DNA of 64,000 nucleotides from Amycolatopsis umgeniensis (GTDB taxonomy: Bacteria; Actinomycetota; Actinomycetes; Mycobacteriales; Pseudonocardiaceae): NCBI RefSeq assembly GCF_014205155.1, contig NZ_JACHMX010000001.1, positions 3,224,001-3,288,000 of the forward strand, in the 5' to 3' direction. The position numbers were made by a program, and so were the translations under genes. Below, piece by piece: positions 17,815 through 30,208 of the stretch (positions within the stretch are counted from its first letter, which is position 1; every line of letters begins with the position of its first letter). The notes below the pieces were generated by a model. The model saw nothing but the letters and a program-made list of their open reading frames with translations. It made no database searches and was not told the origin of the DNA.

Positions 17815-19181
17815 CGCGCACCGCCGAGCAGGATGTCCAGCTGGTTACCCCGGCAGGTCAGGCCCGCCTGCCGCACCGCGATGATCCGCTCTCGCTGCAC
17901 TTCGGCCGGAAGGGCGCGGAATACCTCCTGTTTCCGGAAAACCTCGTTCTTCACCTCGTCGAGCCAGTAACCGTTGAGCACCTTCCACTCACCGAGGAAC
18001 CAGCTCGACGTGATCGATCGCGCGGTGAGTTCGTCCATAAAGGACTTGTCGACGCCGTGGAGGGAGTAGCAGGTCGGCGTCCCGGCGCCGGCGACCAGTG
18101 CTCGCGTCCGATCGTCCGGGTTCAAGAGCGAACGGACCGACCAATCCAGCAGATCCACGGAGACGGTGTCGGCGGCACGCGGCGGCACCTCGTCGTAGCC
18201 CAGCCGCCGGTCCTGCACCGCGACCTTGACCGGCGCGTCCGGCAACGTTCCCAGCAGCCGCAAAGCTTCCTTACCGGGCCCGGCGAACCGGGGAAGTTCG
18301 TACTCCATCGCACGGGGGACACAGACCGGGCCGTCGCAGACCATCGCCGTCGCGCTCGGGTCGGCGACCTTGGCTTCGGCTGTGCTGCCGGGAAGAACAG
18401 GCAAGGCGATCGCGATCGCCACCAGCGCGGGGACGACGGCGAGTGCCTTCGCCCGCGCGGACCGCACCGCCAGCAGGAGGAAGCCGGTCGCCGCCAGTCC
18501 GGCGAGCCAGACCCCTTGGCCGAGATCCATCCAGCCCGAGGTTGTCCTGAACGGATCGTCGACGACGTCCATCGCGGGAGCGAGCAAGGTGGCCCGGAAC
18601 GGGACGACCCCGGAGATCACGCTGCCCTCCGACCCGCTGATCTGGGCCACGATCATGACCACGAGGGCGGCAACGGCCACCGCGGGCGCCGTCAGCGGAT
18701 GCGGCAGCAACCGGCCGATGCCGAGCCCGAGCCAGGCACCCGCGAGCATCGCGAGCACGCCGACCACGACGATCGGCAGCCAGCCGAAGCTGAAGAACCC
18801 GTCGTTGAAGACGGCCTGGACGGCACCGGCGGCGAAAACCAGCAGATAGCCCAGCACCAGCAGGCCGCCCAGCGCGCCGGCCAGTTTCGCCGCCCGCTGC
18901 CATCCGGGGCGCGGCATGGTGGTCATGAGTTCGGCCGTACCGGACCGGCTGTCCCGCATGCCCTGGATGACACCGGCTCCGACCGCGATCGGCCACAGGA
19001 ACACGAGCAGGAACCGGCTCCACTGCGCGGCGAGCCCCCAGTGCTCGTCCCAGGCGAGCGGTGTCCGTGTCCACGGACCACTGAACGAGTACAGGAAGCC
19101 GAACGCGACGACCAGGATTGCGAGCATGGCCCAAGGGGCGATGGAACGGCGGAGTTCGATCCGCAGAATCCGCGTGTTCAC
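17811..19181 (-). CDS. ABC-2-like membrane subunit with C-terminal soluble domain
   Basis: 456-residue membrane protein. The N-terminal ~250 residues carry about six helices typical of ABC-2 exporters (APWAMLAILVVAFGFLYSF, VFLWPIAVGAGVIQGMRDSRSGTAELM, LGGLLVLGYLLVFAAGAVQAVF and others). The last ~190 residues are soluble, starting near a Cys pair CDGPVC and ending GLTCRGNQLDILLGG; the topology is not obvious. It overlaps by four bases both the upstream ATPase gene and the downstream small membrane gene. The role is probably the transmembrane half of the ATPase at 19178, with unknown cargo. Confidence 0.8.
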   Translation of the reverse strand: MNTRILRIELRRSIAPWAMLAILVVAFGFLYSFSGPWTRTPLAWDEHWGLAAQWSRFLLVFLWPIAVGAGVIQGMRDSRSGTAELMTTMPRPGWQRAAKLAGALGGLLVLGYLLVFAAGAVQAVFNDGFFSFGWLPIVVVGVLAMLAGAWLGLGIGRLLPHPLTAPAVAVAALVVMIVAQISGSEGSVISGVVPFRATLLAPAMDVVDDPFRTTSGWMDLGQGVWLAGLAATGFLLLAVRSARAKALAVVPALVAIAIALPVLPGSTAEAKVADPSATAMVCDGPVCVPRAMEYELPRFAGPGKEALRLLGTLPDAPVKVAVQDRRLGYDEVPPRAADTVSVDLLDWSVRSLLNPDDRTRALVAGAGTPTCYSLHGVDKSFMDELTARSITSSWFLGEWKVLNGYWLDEVKNEVFRKQEVFRALPAEVQRERIIAVRQAGLTCRGNQLDILLGGAR

Positions 19182-19984
19182 CAGTTCCCCTTCCCCGGCT
19201 CGTGCCCGAGCAGCGCCGAATAGCCGCGCTCGATCGGGCTGTCGCCGACGTACTCCGCGGTCCCGGCGGCGGCCATTTCATCCGGGGTCCCTTGGAAGAC
19301 GAGTTTGCCGCTTTCGAAAAGGACGACGTCAGTGCACGCGGTGGCGACGTCCTCGACGAGGTGCGTCGAGACGACGACGCAGGCGTCACGCCCCATTTCC
19401 TGCATGAGCTCCCGGAAACGCACGCGCTGCGCCGGGTCGAGTCCGGCGGTCGGCTCGTCCAGCAGGAGGACGTCCGGATCGTTCACGATCGCCTGCGCGA
19501 TCCCGACCCGCCGCACCATCCCACCGGAGAGCGTCTTCATCTTGTCGTCCGCGCGGTCGGCGAGGCCGACCCGTTCGATCGAGCGCTGCACCGCTCCCGG
19601 GATGTCCTCTTTGGACATTTCCTTGAGCCACGCGATGTACTCGACGAATTCGCGGACGGTGAAACGCTTGTAGTAGCCGAAGTTCTGCGGCAGATAGCCG
19701 ATACGGCGGCGCAGGCGGCGCTGATCGGTGAGCCCTCCGACGGACTCACCGAGCAGCGCCAGCCTCCCCTCCGCTGGCCGGAGCACCGTCGCCAGTGCCC
19801 GGATCAACGTGGTCTTCCCCGCCCCGTTCGGGCCGAGCAGACCGTGCACCCCCGTGCCGAGTTCCAGATCCAGCCCGTTCACGGCGAACTTGCGTTTGCC
19901 GACCCGGACTTTCAGGCCCTCCGCTTTGATCTGCCACGCGTAGGTCGTCGGCGCGACCTCCGCGGCCCCGACAGCTCGCATCAT
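19178..19984 (-). CDS. ABC transporter ATP-binding protein (ABC-2 exporter type)
   Basis: 268-residue ATPase. Walker A GPNGAGKTT is at about 52-60, followed by the Q-loop in IGYLPQNFGYYKRFTV. The signature is TLSGGMVRRVGIAQAI and Walker B is VLLLDEPTAGLDP, with the H-loop in VVVSTHLVEDV. It falls in the group that pairs with ABC-2 permeases, often exporters or envelope-stress transporters. It lies 15 bases after the anti-sigma gene and overlaps the permease gene. Confidence 0.93.
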   Translation of the reverse strand: MMRAVGAAEVAPTTYAWQIKAEGLKVRVGKRKFAVNGLDLELGTGVHGLLGPNGAGKTTLIRALATVLRPAEGRLALLGESVGGLTDQRRLRRRIGYLPQNFGYYKRFTVREFVEYIAWLKEMSKEDIPGAVQRSIERVGLADRADDKMKTLSGGMVRRVGIAQAIVNDPDVLLLDEPTAGLDPAQRVRFRELMQEMGRDACVVVSTHLVEDVATACTDVVLFESGKLVFQGTPDEMAAAGTAEYVGDSPIERGYSALLGHEPGKGNW

Positions 19985-19999
19985 GTTCTCCCCTTCGTT

Positions 20000-20812
20000 C
20001 TATCGTTCGGTTCCGCTGAGCAGGCCGAAGGAGCTCCGCCGGAGCACCACCACGACCGCGGTCAGCGCGAAGATCACGCCCCACACCGGAAGCAAGTGGG
20101 GATCGAGTGCGGTGGCCTGCCCTTGCGAAGCCACCGCGGGCGCCAGGACCACCGCCATCCAGACGCCTGCCAGGACATACGCCGCCCGGGTCACGCCGAT
20201 CAGCCCGCCGAGCGCGAGCGTCCCGGTGGTGAAAGCCAGGCTCGGCAAGAGAGCGAGCCCGAATCCGCCGCTCGCGGCCCAGCTCGCGAGAGCCTGTATC
20301 GGCAGCACGACGGCGAGGACCGCCGTCGTGCGGCGCAGCACCAGGTAGAACCCGCCCCTCGGCGCGGAAGTGACGAGTTCGTAAGCGGGATCGAGGCCCT
20401 TGGACCAGGACACCGCGACCCCGAGCACCGGCAGGACCGGTGAGAAGAGCTGGACGAACGAGTAGCGCCCGCTCCAGACGAAGCCGACCCCGTCCAGCAG
20501 GAAGCCGATCGCCGGGATCAGGATGATCATCACCAGCCAAGGCAGCATCACCGGTGTCACCCAGGTGTGCAGCCGCCCGGCCCACCGGCTTCGCGACCGC
20601 CCCGGCCCCGCTTCGGCCAGTTTCGGGCCCAGCCCCGCCCAGACGTCGTCCACCAGCGCCGACACCGTCGGCAGGCTGATCGCGGACAGCCTCCCCCGGC
20701 ATTCCGCGCAGGACTCGAGATGGGCTTCGATCGCCCAGACCTCGTCGCCTGCCAATCCGTCCCCGCGGACGTAACCGGCGAGAAGCTGTCCGGACACGTG
20801 TTCCTTGTTCAC
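20000..20812 (-). CDS. Membrane anti-sigma factor with zf-HC2 domain and multiple helices
   Basis: 270-residue protein. The N-terminal zinc-finger HC2 anti-sigma domain carries the H31-x3-C35-x2-C38 motif (EAHLESCAECRG). After a basic linker come about six membrane helices (WVTPVMLPWLVMIILIPAIGFLL, LFSPVLPVLGVAVSW, etc.), many more than the single span of usual anti-sigma factors. Its GTG overlaps the sigma-factor stop as GTGA, the standard sigma/anti-sigma coupling. The membrane part resembles an ABC-2-type module and may sense or join the transporter. Confidence 0.87.
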   Translation of the reverse strand: MNKEHVSGQLLAGYVRGDGLAGDEVWAIEAHLESCAECRGRLSAISLPTVSALVDDVWAGLGPKLAEAGPGRSRSRWAGRLHTWVTPVMLPWLVMIILIPAIGFLLDGVGFVWSGRYSFVQLFSPVLPVLGVAVSWSKGLDPAYELVTSAPRGGFYLVLRRTTAVLAVVLPIQALASWAASGGFGLALLPSLAFTTGTLALGGLIGVTRAAYVLAGVWMAVVLAPAVASQGQATALDPHLLPVWGVIFALTAVVVVLRRSSFGLLSGTER

Positions 20813-21351
20813 GACAGCGCCTCCCGCATCGCGATCCGAGCCCGCCTGGCGCGGGTTTTGACGGTTCCTTCCGGCACGCCGAGCAGGACCGCGGTCTCCC
20901 GGACGGTCAGCCCGTCGAGCACCATGGCCTGCAAGACCTGACGTAGTTCGGGAGCGAGCCGTCGCAGCGCGTCGCCGACGTGGTCGCCGACCGCACCGGC
21001 CAGCGCCTCGTCTTCGGCGGCGGGCGCGACGGCCGCCTCCGCGACCGGCAGTGGCAGCGCGTGCTTCGCCCGGCGGCGGAAAGCGTCGACGAGCCGCCTC
21101 GCGGCGATCGTCCACAGCCAGCCGACGGCGCTCCCACCGACGGCCGAACCGGCGAACGCCCCGGCCGCGCGCCAAACCGCGAGATAGGTCTCCTGCATCA
21201 CCTCGGCGACGATCTGCTCGTCGGCGCAGCGACGGCGCAGGCGTACGGCCAGCCACGGCGACGTGCGGCGGTAGAGCTCCTCGAACGCCGCGCGGTCACC
21301 TTTGGCCGTGCGGCGGACGAGCTGCTCTTCGTCCGGTTCCGTTCCCTTCAC
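20809..21351 (-). CDS. ECF-type RNA polymerase sigma factor
   Basis: Alternative sigma factor (180 aa). Region 2 is QLVRRTAKGDRAAFEELYRRTSPWLAVRLRRRC...AEVMQETYLAVWRAAGAF. Region 4 is LRRLAPELRQVLQAMVLDGLTVRETAVLLGVPEGTVKTRARRARIAM. A Pro/Ala-rich linker joins them. It is controlled by the overlapping zf-HC2 anti-sigma gene. The start is uncertain: GTG at 21351 or TTG at 21360, neither with a clear Shine-Dalgarno. It probably transcribes its own operon, including the ABC genes. Confidence 0.92.
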   Translation of the reverse strand: MKGTEPDEEQLVRRTAKGDRAAFEELYRRTSPWLAVRLRRRCADEQIVAEVMQETYLAVWRAAGAFAGSAVGGSAVGWLWTIAARRLVDAFRRRAKHALPLPVAEAAVAPAAEDEALAGAVGDHVGDALRRLAPELRQVLQAMVLDGLTVRETAVLLGVPEGTVKTRARRARIAMREALS

Positions 21352-21405
21352 ACCCGGCAAGACGTCGAGATCACGGAAACGGTTCTCACCCGATTGTGTC
21401 CCGCG

Positions 21406-21822
21406 TCACAGCGGCTGCGCGGCCTCGGCCGCTTTGTCGTCGAACGCGGAGCGCGCGGCGAAGATCTGGTCGACGTTTTCGACGGCCCATTCGGCGACGG
21501 CGTTCGTCAGCTTGCCGACGTCGACACCGAGCGGCGTGAGCCCGTACTCGACCCGCGGCGGGACGGTCGGATAGACGTCCCTCCGGATCAACCCGTCCCG
21601 TTCCAGGGCGCGGAGTGTCTGGGTCAGCATCTTCTGCGTGATCCCGTCGAGCAAACGGCGAAGTTCGCTGAACCGCATCGGCCGCTCGTAGCGCCGGATC
21701 GCACCGAGGACGTAGAGGGCCCACTTGTTCGCGAGCACCTCGATGACCGTCCTGGACGGGCAGTCGCGGCCGTGGACCGCCACCCATTCCTCGAATATCC
21801 GCCGCTCATCGAAGGTACCCAT
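21406..21822 (-). CDS. HxlR-family winged-helix regulator
   Basis: 138-residue HxlR/MarR-like regulator. CPSRTVIEVLANKWALYVLGAIRRYERPMRFSELRRLLDGITQKMLTQTLRALERDGLIRRDVYPTVPPRVEYGLTPLG is the diagnostic winged helix, with the Cys near the N-terminus often used for redox or electrophile sensing. I start at the ATG at 21822 (AGG six bases upstream); a longer frame reaches 21891 but would cover the whole promoter gap. It is divergent from the quinone oxidoreductase gene it probably controls. Confidence 0.9.
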   Translation of the reverse strand: MGTFDERRIFEEWVAVHGRDCPSRTVIEVLANKWALYVLGAIRRYERPMRFSELRRLLDGITQKMLTQTLRALERDGLIRRDVYPTVPPRVEYGLTPLGVDVGKLTNAVAEWAVENVDQIFAARSAFDDKAAEAAQPL

Positions 21823-21867
21823 GAGGTACCTAGATACCAGTGCAGTGCCTACTTCACAACGGGTACC
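21814..21867. promoter_or_regulatory. GGTACC repeats in HxlR/oxidoreductase promoter gap
   Basis: The palindrome GGTACC occurs at 21814-21819, 21825-21830 and 21862-21867, with a related TAGATACC between. The repeats surround the HxlR start and the divergent promoter, so they are candidate HxlR-binding half-sites. Function is inferred from position only. Confidence 0.4.
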
Positions 21868-21889
21868 GAGCACCGACATGCTCGTTTCC

Positions 21890-22804
21890 ATGCGAAAGAT
21901 CCAGCAAGTCTTCTTCGGCGGACCCGACGTTCTCCACCTCGCCGAATCGGAAAAGCCCGTTCCGGGCGAGGGTCAGGTCCTCGTGCGCGTCCACGCCGCC
22001 GGGGTGAATCCGGCGGATTGGAAGATCCGGAACGGGCTGGTCGGCGGCGACCTGCCGCTGACCGTGGGACTCGATTTCTCGGGCGTGGTCGACTCGGCCG
22101 GAACGCGGTTCCAGCCTGGAGACGAGATCTACGGCGTCACGTTCCCGCCGAACGGCTCGTACGCCGAGTACGTCGCGGTCAGCGAGGGCGCGCTCGCGCT
22201 GAAACCGAAAAGTCTCGATCACGTCCACGCCGCCGCGCTCCCGATCGCGGCGCTGACAGCGTGGCAACCGTTCACCGAGGTGTTCCCGGTCGGCCCCGGC
22301 CACCGGGTGCTCGTCCACGCCGCGGCGGGCGGGGTCGGACATCTCGCCGTGCAGATCGCCAAGGCCAAGGGCGCGTACGTCATCGGCACCGCGCGCGAGG
22401 CCAAGCACGACTTCCTCCGGGACCTCGGCGCTGACGAACTCATCGACTACACGACCTGCGATTTCGCGAAATCGCAGGTCATCGACGTCGTACTGGACCC
22501 GGTCTCCGGCGAGTACGGCCCTCGGTCACTGGACACGCTCAAACCGGGCGGTTCCCTGATCGACATCGTCGGGCACGGCCCGGACCGGACGGAGGTCCGG
22601 CGGAAGGCCGAAGAACTCGGTCTCCGATTCGCCGAGTTCTACGTCGCCCCGTCCGGAACGGACCTGGCGGAAATCGCGACTTTGGCCGACGCCGGTTCAC
22701 TGCGGGTCTCGATCGCCGAAGTCCTCCCGCTCGAACAGGCGGCGAAGGCGCACGAACTGAGCGAATCAGGACGCGTCCAGGGCAAGCTCGTGCTGACGAT
22801 CTAG
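21890..22804 (+). CDS. Zinc-free quinone-oxidoreductase-type MDR dehydrogenase
   Basis: NADP-dependent MDR reductase (304 aa). The GroES-like N-terminus (VLVRVHAAGVNPADWKIRNGL) lacks catalytic zinc ligands. A Rossmann motif VLVHAAAGGVGHLAVQIAKAKGAYVIGTA and the C-terminal GRVQGKLVL of the quinone reductase group follow. It likely reduces quinones or enones. Start is ATG 21890, with ATG 21878 as alternative. It pairs with the divergent HxlR gene, a common electrophile-response arrangement. Its TAG shares the CTAG with the stop of mazG on the other strand. Confidence 0.88.
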   Translation: MRKIQQVFFGGPDVLHLAESEKPVPGEGQVLVRVHAAGVNPADWKIRNGLVGGDLPLTVGLDFSGVVDSAGTRFQPGDEIYGVTFPPNGSYAEYVAVSEGALALKPKSLDHVHAAALPIAALTAWQPFTEVFPVGPGHRVLVHAAAGGVGHLAVQIAKAKGAYVIGTAREAKHDFLRDLGADELIDYTTCDFAKSQVIDVVLDPVSGEYGPRSLDTLKPGGSLIDIVGHGPDRTEVRRKAEELGLRFAEFYVAPSGTDLAEIATLADAGSLRVSIAEVLPLEQAAKAHELSESGRVQGKLVLTI

Positions 22805-23721
22805 TTCGGCCAGAACTTGCGCCAGCCGTCGGCCTCGAGTGTCCTCGGCTCGAGGCCGGCGTCTCGGGCGGCCTGTTCGGCATCGCGGATGTCTCGCGCG
22901 AACTGCTTCGCGACGGCACGGAGCTCACCTTCGGGGTCGACTCCGGCCCGGCGAGCGGTCGCGGCGACCCGGAACAACTGAGCCGCCGCTTCGGAACCTT
23001 CCGGGAACAGGTCGAGCGGGATCCCGGCCCGGCCGCTGCGCTGTCCGAGCTTCCCGGCCAGCGCCACGGCGGGCTGGCCGAGCGCGACGCCATCCACAAT
23101 GGACTGGCGACTCTTCTCGGCCTGTTTCAGTTCTTCCCACTTGAGGTTCTGGTGGTCGACGGTCTCGACGCGCGGAGCGTCGGTGAAGACGTGGGGGTGC
23201 CGCCCGACGAGCTTCGTGACCAGATCGGACGCGACCTCGTCGATCCCGAACGGATCGGCCTCGTCCTCGACGGTGACACGCGCGTGGAACAGCACCTGGA
23301 GCAGGACGTCACCGAGCTCCTCGCGCAGGGCTTCCCGGTCGCCTTCCTCGATCGCGTCGAGCAGCTCGTAGGTCTCCTCGACCAGGTACTGGCGCAGCGA
23401 CTCGTGGGTCTGGACGGCGTCCCACGGGCATCCGCCCGGCGAGCGGAGGCGGTCCATCACCTCGGCGGCCTCGACCAGCGGCGGAACGGGCGCTTCGAAC
23501 ACCCGCGCACCCGACCTGATCAGCGCCGCGGCCTTCGGTTCCCGGCGCGAACCCGCGATGAGCACGAGAGCGCGCACCTGTGCGTCACCGAGCGCGGGGA
23601 CACCGAAAACGCCGGGATCGACGTCCGAAGCCGCGTACACGGCATCGCTGGTTCGCAAGATCGGCAGTGCCGCGGCGGGCAGTGTCGCCCCGCGGGCGAT
23701 CACGACGACGGCAGCGGTCAC
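22801..23721 (-). CDS. mazG: MazG nucleoside triphosphate pyrophosphohydrolase
   Basis: House-cleaning NTP pyrophosphatase (306 aa). The N-terminal ~90 residues are a non-catalytic extension found in actinobacterial MazG. The MazG domain begins at LRSPGGCPWDAVQTHESLRQYLVEETYELLDAIEEGD and continues EELGDVLLQVLFHARV with the Glu/Asp metal ligands in place (EExxE and ExxD). The GTG at 23721 overlaps the stop of the SurA-like lipoprotein gene. The mfd-lipoprotein-mazG order fits the mycobacterial locus. Confidence 0.94.
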   Translation of the reverse strand: MTAAVVVIARGATLPAAALPILRTSDAVYAASDVDPGVFGVPALGDAQVRALVLIAGSRREPKAAALIRSGARVFEAPVPPLVEAAEVMDRLRSPGGCPWDAVQTHESLRQYLVEETYELLDAIEEGDREALREELGDVLLQVLFHARVTVEDEADPFGIDEVASDLVTKLVGRHPHVFTDAPRVETVDHQNLKWEELKQAEKSRQSIVDGVALGQPAVALAGKLGQRSGRAGIPLDLFPEGSEAAAQLFRVAATARRAGVDPEGELRAVAKQFARDIRDAEQAARDAGLEPRTLEADGWRKFWPN

Positions 23722-24722
23722 GGGTTTTGCGGGGTGGCGCCGTGCACAGGCAGCACGATGCCCTTTTTCGAAGCTTCGTTGGGCGCGAGGTCCATGCCCA
23801 CAACATCCCACACGCCGTAGCGCGGGTTGACCTTGAGGTCGACCTGGTCGAGGTACGGCTGGAGGAGCCGGATGCCGACGTTGGCCAGCTGCTGGGCGCT
23901 GGGCTGGGCGGCCTGATCCGACGCGACGGGCTTGTCGGCGGCCCTCTCACGCACCACGACGACGACCCACAACGGCTGCTGCGGCGTCGGCTGGAACGCG
24001 GCGACCGTGTTGGGTTCGAGGCCGAACAGAACGGTGGCCGCGGTCGCGGGCGACTGCATCGCCGGCAGCTTCTGGCCGGTGCCTGCCTGTGTGTCCGACG
24101 TCTGCTGGTCCTGCGCGATCAGCTCGGCGGCCGCGTTCGGCGAGGCGGCGAACTTCCGGGCCTTCTCGATCGCCTCATCACGCAGCTTGTCCGCGTCGGA
24201 ACCGGTGGCGTCGGTCGAGGAGACCGAGCTGAAATCGAAAGTGACGGTGAGCTTGTCCAGGTACTTCATCGCGAGCTGGGTCTGCAGCGCCGCGTCGACC
24301 AGTGACTCACGGTGGTCCCGCACGCGCGCGACGAGCTGCTGCACGCTGATCGCGGGATCGTTCTGCTGCTTGGCCTCCATCGGCGTCGCCAGCGGATCGT
24401 TCTGCAACGCGGCCACGACGAGGGACTCGTCGACCCGGACGCCTTCGCGCTGAGCGGCACGCTCGGTGAGGTCGTGAAGGATCTCCTGGCGCACGATCTC
24501 TCGGCCGACGAGATCGAGCTTGTGCTCCTTCGCGAGCTGCTGCCCGTACGGATGCTCACGGACGGCCTTGTCGATCAACTGCTGCACGCGATCGACCGAA
24601 ACGGACTTGCCGCCGACGATCACCGCCGCACCGACCTGTCCTGGTCCGGCGTTGCATCCGGCGAGAAGGAGAGAACCGGCAAGAACCCCGACCAGCGCGC
24701 GACGGCGCCCCATGATCCGCAT
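23718..24722 (-). CDS. SurA-N-terminal-like lipoprotein
   Basis: 334-residue exported lipoprotein. MRIMGRRRALVGVLAGSLLLAGC has its lipobox Cys at residue 23. The following segment (AAVIVGGKSVSVDRVQQLIDKAVREH...VRQEILHDLTERAAQREGVRVDE) has the helical layout of SurA/PrsA N-terminal chaperone domains. I see no clear parvulin active domain, so a chaperone rather than an isomerase role is likelier. It is co-transcribed with mazG (4-base overlap) and lies 62 bases from the mfd stop. Confidence 0.8.
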   Translation of the reverse strand: MRIMGRRRALVGVLAGSLLLAGCNAGPGQVGAAVIVGGKSVSVDRVQQLIDKAVREHPYGQQLAKEHKLDLVGREIVRQEILHDLTERAAQREGVRVDESLVVAALQNDPLATPMEAKQQNDPAISVQQLVARVRDHRESLVDAALQTQLAMKYLDKLTVTFDFSSVSSTDATGSDADKLRDEAIEKARKFAASPNAAAELIAQDQQTSDTQAGTGQKLPAMQSPATAATVLFGLEPNTVAAFQPTPQQPLWVVVVVRERAADKPVASDQAAQPSAQQLANVGIRLLQPYLDQVDLKVNPRYGVWDVVGMDLAPNEASKKGIVLPVHGATPQNP

Positions 24723-24784
24723 CACAGCGCCTACCCTCTCACACCGGCTCTGCCGTGAGAACCAGGTCGTAAGTCGCGATTCGC

Positions 24785-28354
<3,570 letters not shown>

Positions 28355-28395
28355 CGTCCCAGCCTACGTGGGGGCACCGACAGTCCGCCGCGCGA

Positions 28396-29310
28396 TTACC
28401 TGGGCAGGGCTTCGACCACCTTCGGAAGCTGCTCGTCGAACTCCGCCGGTTCCTGCGTCGCGATCCGGATCAGGACGTGTTCGGCGCCCGCGTCCTCGTA
28501 TTCGCGAAGCCTCGCCGCGACCTCTTCACGACTGCCCGCGATCTGCACTTGGATCTTCTCGACGAAGTCCAGCGGAACTCCGTAATTGCGCTGCGCGTAG
28601 TCCTCCAGCCGCTCGCGTGCCCGGATCGGGTCGTCCTCGATGAGCACTGTCGCGAACAACGCGGGCGTCACAGGGCGTACGGCTGCTTCGCGGATCTTCG
28701 CGAGGCCATCGGCGTAGTCCGAGACGTCGGGCGGATACGGCAGCCAACCGTCGTAAAGCCGTCCGGCGCGCTCCAGCGCTCCCGGCGTGAACGCGGCCAG
28801 CCACACCGGCGGACCACCGGGAGTGTGCGGCTCCGGGTACTCCGGAAGGGTGTCGTAATCCAGCACTTCGCCGTGGAACGGGCCGCTCTTCCCGCTCCAC
28901 ACGTGCCGCCACAGCGCGACGATGTCGTCGAGCCGGGCGCGGCGGCGTTCCCAGGGGACACGGGTGAAGGCGAATTCGGGTTCGCTGCGGCCCGCGAATC
29001 CCGCACCGACGCCGAGCGTGATCCGGCCCTGGCTGAGCAGGTCGAGCGAAAGGATCGTGTTCGCGGAAAGGAGCGGATCCCGCAGTGCCGGGAGCAGCGC
29101 GGCGGTGCCGAGGGTGACCCGTTCGGTTCTGGCGGCGAAAGCGCCGAGCAACGTCAAGGGGTCGATGGGCGCCTTCGCGAGGGTGTCGCCGACCCAGACC
29201 GAATCGAGGCCGAGGCGTTCGGCTTCGACCGCGACGGCGACCATTTCCGGCGCGGTGCGCCCGGCGTCGAGGATGGACCGATAAGTGGGGACGACCAGAC
29301 CGAATTTCAT
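28396..29310 (-). CDS. LLM-class (luciferase-like) F420/flavin oxidoreductase
   Basis: TIM-barrel monooxygenase-like enzyme (304 aa). It opens MKFGLVVPTYRSILDAGRTAPEMVAVAVEAERLGLDSVWVGDTL and has PLTLLGAFAARTERVTLGTAAL plus ITLGVGAGFAGRSEPEF, the cofactor-loop landmarks of F420-type LLM proteins. The substrate is unknown. It is divergent from an XRE regulator 77 bases away, with GGAAT/ATTCC repeats between, so it may be that regulator's target. Confidence 0.88.
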   Translation of the reverse strand: MKFGLVVPTYRSILDAGRTAPEMVAVAVEAERLGLDSVWVGDTLAKAPIDPLTLLGAFAARTERVTLGTAALLPALRDPLLSANTILSLDLLSQGRITLGVGAGFAGRSEPEFAFTRVPWERRRARLDDIVALWRHVWSGKSGPFHGEVLDYDTLPEYPEPHTPGGPPVWLAAFTPGALERAGRLYDGWLPYPPDVSDYADGLAKIREAAVRPVTPALFATVLIEDDPIRARERLEDYAQRNYGVPLDFVEKIQVQIAGSREEVAARLREYEDAGAEHVLIRIATQEPAEFDEQLPKVVEALPR

Positions 29311-29332
29311 GCCACGAGCATCTCCGCGCCGG

Positions 29333-29360
29333 GGAATCGTCTCAATTCCTTCGAGGGAAT
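29333..29360. promoter_or_regulatory. GGAAT/ATTCC inverted repeats in divergent promoter gap
   Basis: GGAAT (29333-29337), ATTCC (29345-29349) and GGAAT (29356-29360) alternate in orientation with 7- and 6-base gaps, between the LLM oxidoreductase and the XRE regulator. A possible regulator operator. Confidence 0.35.
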
Positions 29361-29387
29361 AGCGGTGTCACCGGCGCCTCGGCCAAG

Positions 29388-30161
29388 ATGACGACCATGG
29401 TTTCCGGATTCGGCCCCGCGCTGCGGGGCTGGCGCGAGCGGCGGCGGCTGTCCCAGCTGGAACTGGCATTACGGGCCGGAACCACGCAACGGCACGTGAG
29501 TTTCCTGGAAGGCGGCCGGTCGATCCCCGGCCGCGGTCTGGTGCTGCGCGTCGCCGAATCGCTCGAACTCCCCCTGCGGGAACGCAACGGCCTGCTGCTG
29601 GCGGCCGGGTTCGCCCCGGGCTTCCCCGAAACGGCGCTGGACGACCCCCGGCTGCTGCCGGTCCTCGACGGCATGAGGCGGTTGCTCGACGGCCATCGGC
29701 CGTATCCGGCCATCGTGGTCGACCGCTACGGCGTGCTCGTCGCCCGCAACGACGCGCTCGACCTGCTCTTCGAGGACGTCGCACCGGAACTGCTGGAAGA
29801 ACCGGTCAACACCCTGCGGCTCGCCCTGCATCCGAAGGGGATGGCGCCGCGCGTACGGAACCTCGCGGACTGGGCACGGCACATCCTGGAACGGCTGACG
29901 CAGGAGATCGCGCACGCGCCCGACGAGCGGCTCACCGCATTGCTGGCCGAACTCGAAAGTTACGTTCCGGAGCCGGGGCCGCCCGGCCCGGACCATCTCG
30001 GGTTCGCCGTCCCGATGCGGCTGTCCACTTCGGCGGGCGAACTGCGGTTGATCACGGCCATCACGACGTTCGCGACCGCCGCCGACGTGACGGTGTCGGA
30101 ACTGAAACTGGAGACGTTCCTGCCCGCCGACGCCGAAACCGCCGCGATCCTCACCGGATGA
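29388..30161 (+). CDS. XRE-family regulator with MmyB-like ligand domain
   Basis: 257-residue regulator. The HTH is at about 10-65 (LRGWRERRRLSQLELALRAGTTQRHVSFLEGGRSIPGRGLVLRVAESLELPLRERNGLLLAAG). A C-terminal MmyB-type PAS-like ligand-binding domain follows (YPAIVVDRYGVLVARNDALDLLF...LHPKGMAPRVRNLADWARHILERL). These regulators often sit beside oxidoreductases and sense small lipophilic molecules. The start could be ATG 29388 or 29397. Confidence 0.9.
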   Translation: MTTMVSGFGPALRGWRERRRLSQLELALRAGTTQRHVSFLEGGRSIPGRGLVLRVAESLELPLRERNGLLLAAGFAPGFPETALDDPRLLPVLDGMRRLLDGHRPYPAIVVDRYGVLVARNDALDLLFEDVAPELLEEPVNTLRLALHPKGMAPRVRNLADWARHILERLTQEIAHAPDERLTALLAELESYVPEPGPPGPDHLGFAVPMRLSTSAGELRLITAITTFATAADVTVSELKLETFLPADAETAAILTG

Positions 30162-30208
30162 CCGGTTCGTTCCTCGCGGGCGATTGGCGACGATGGCATG
30201 CTGATGCC

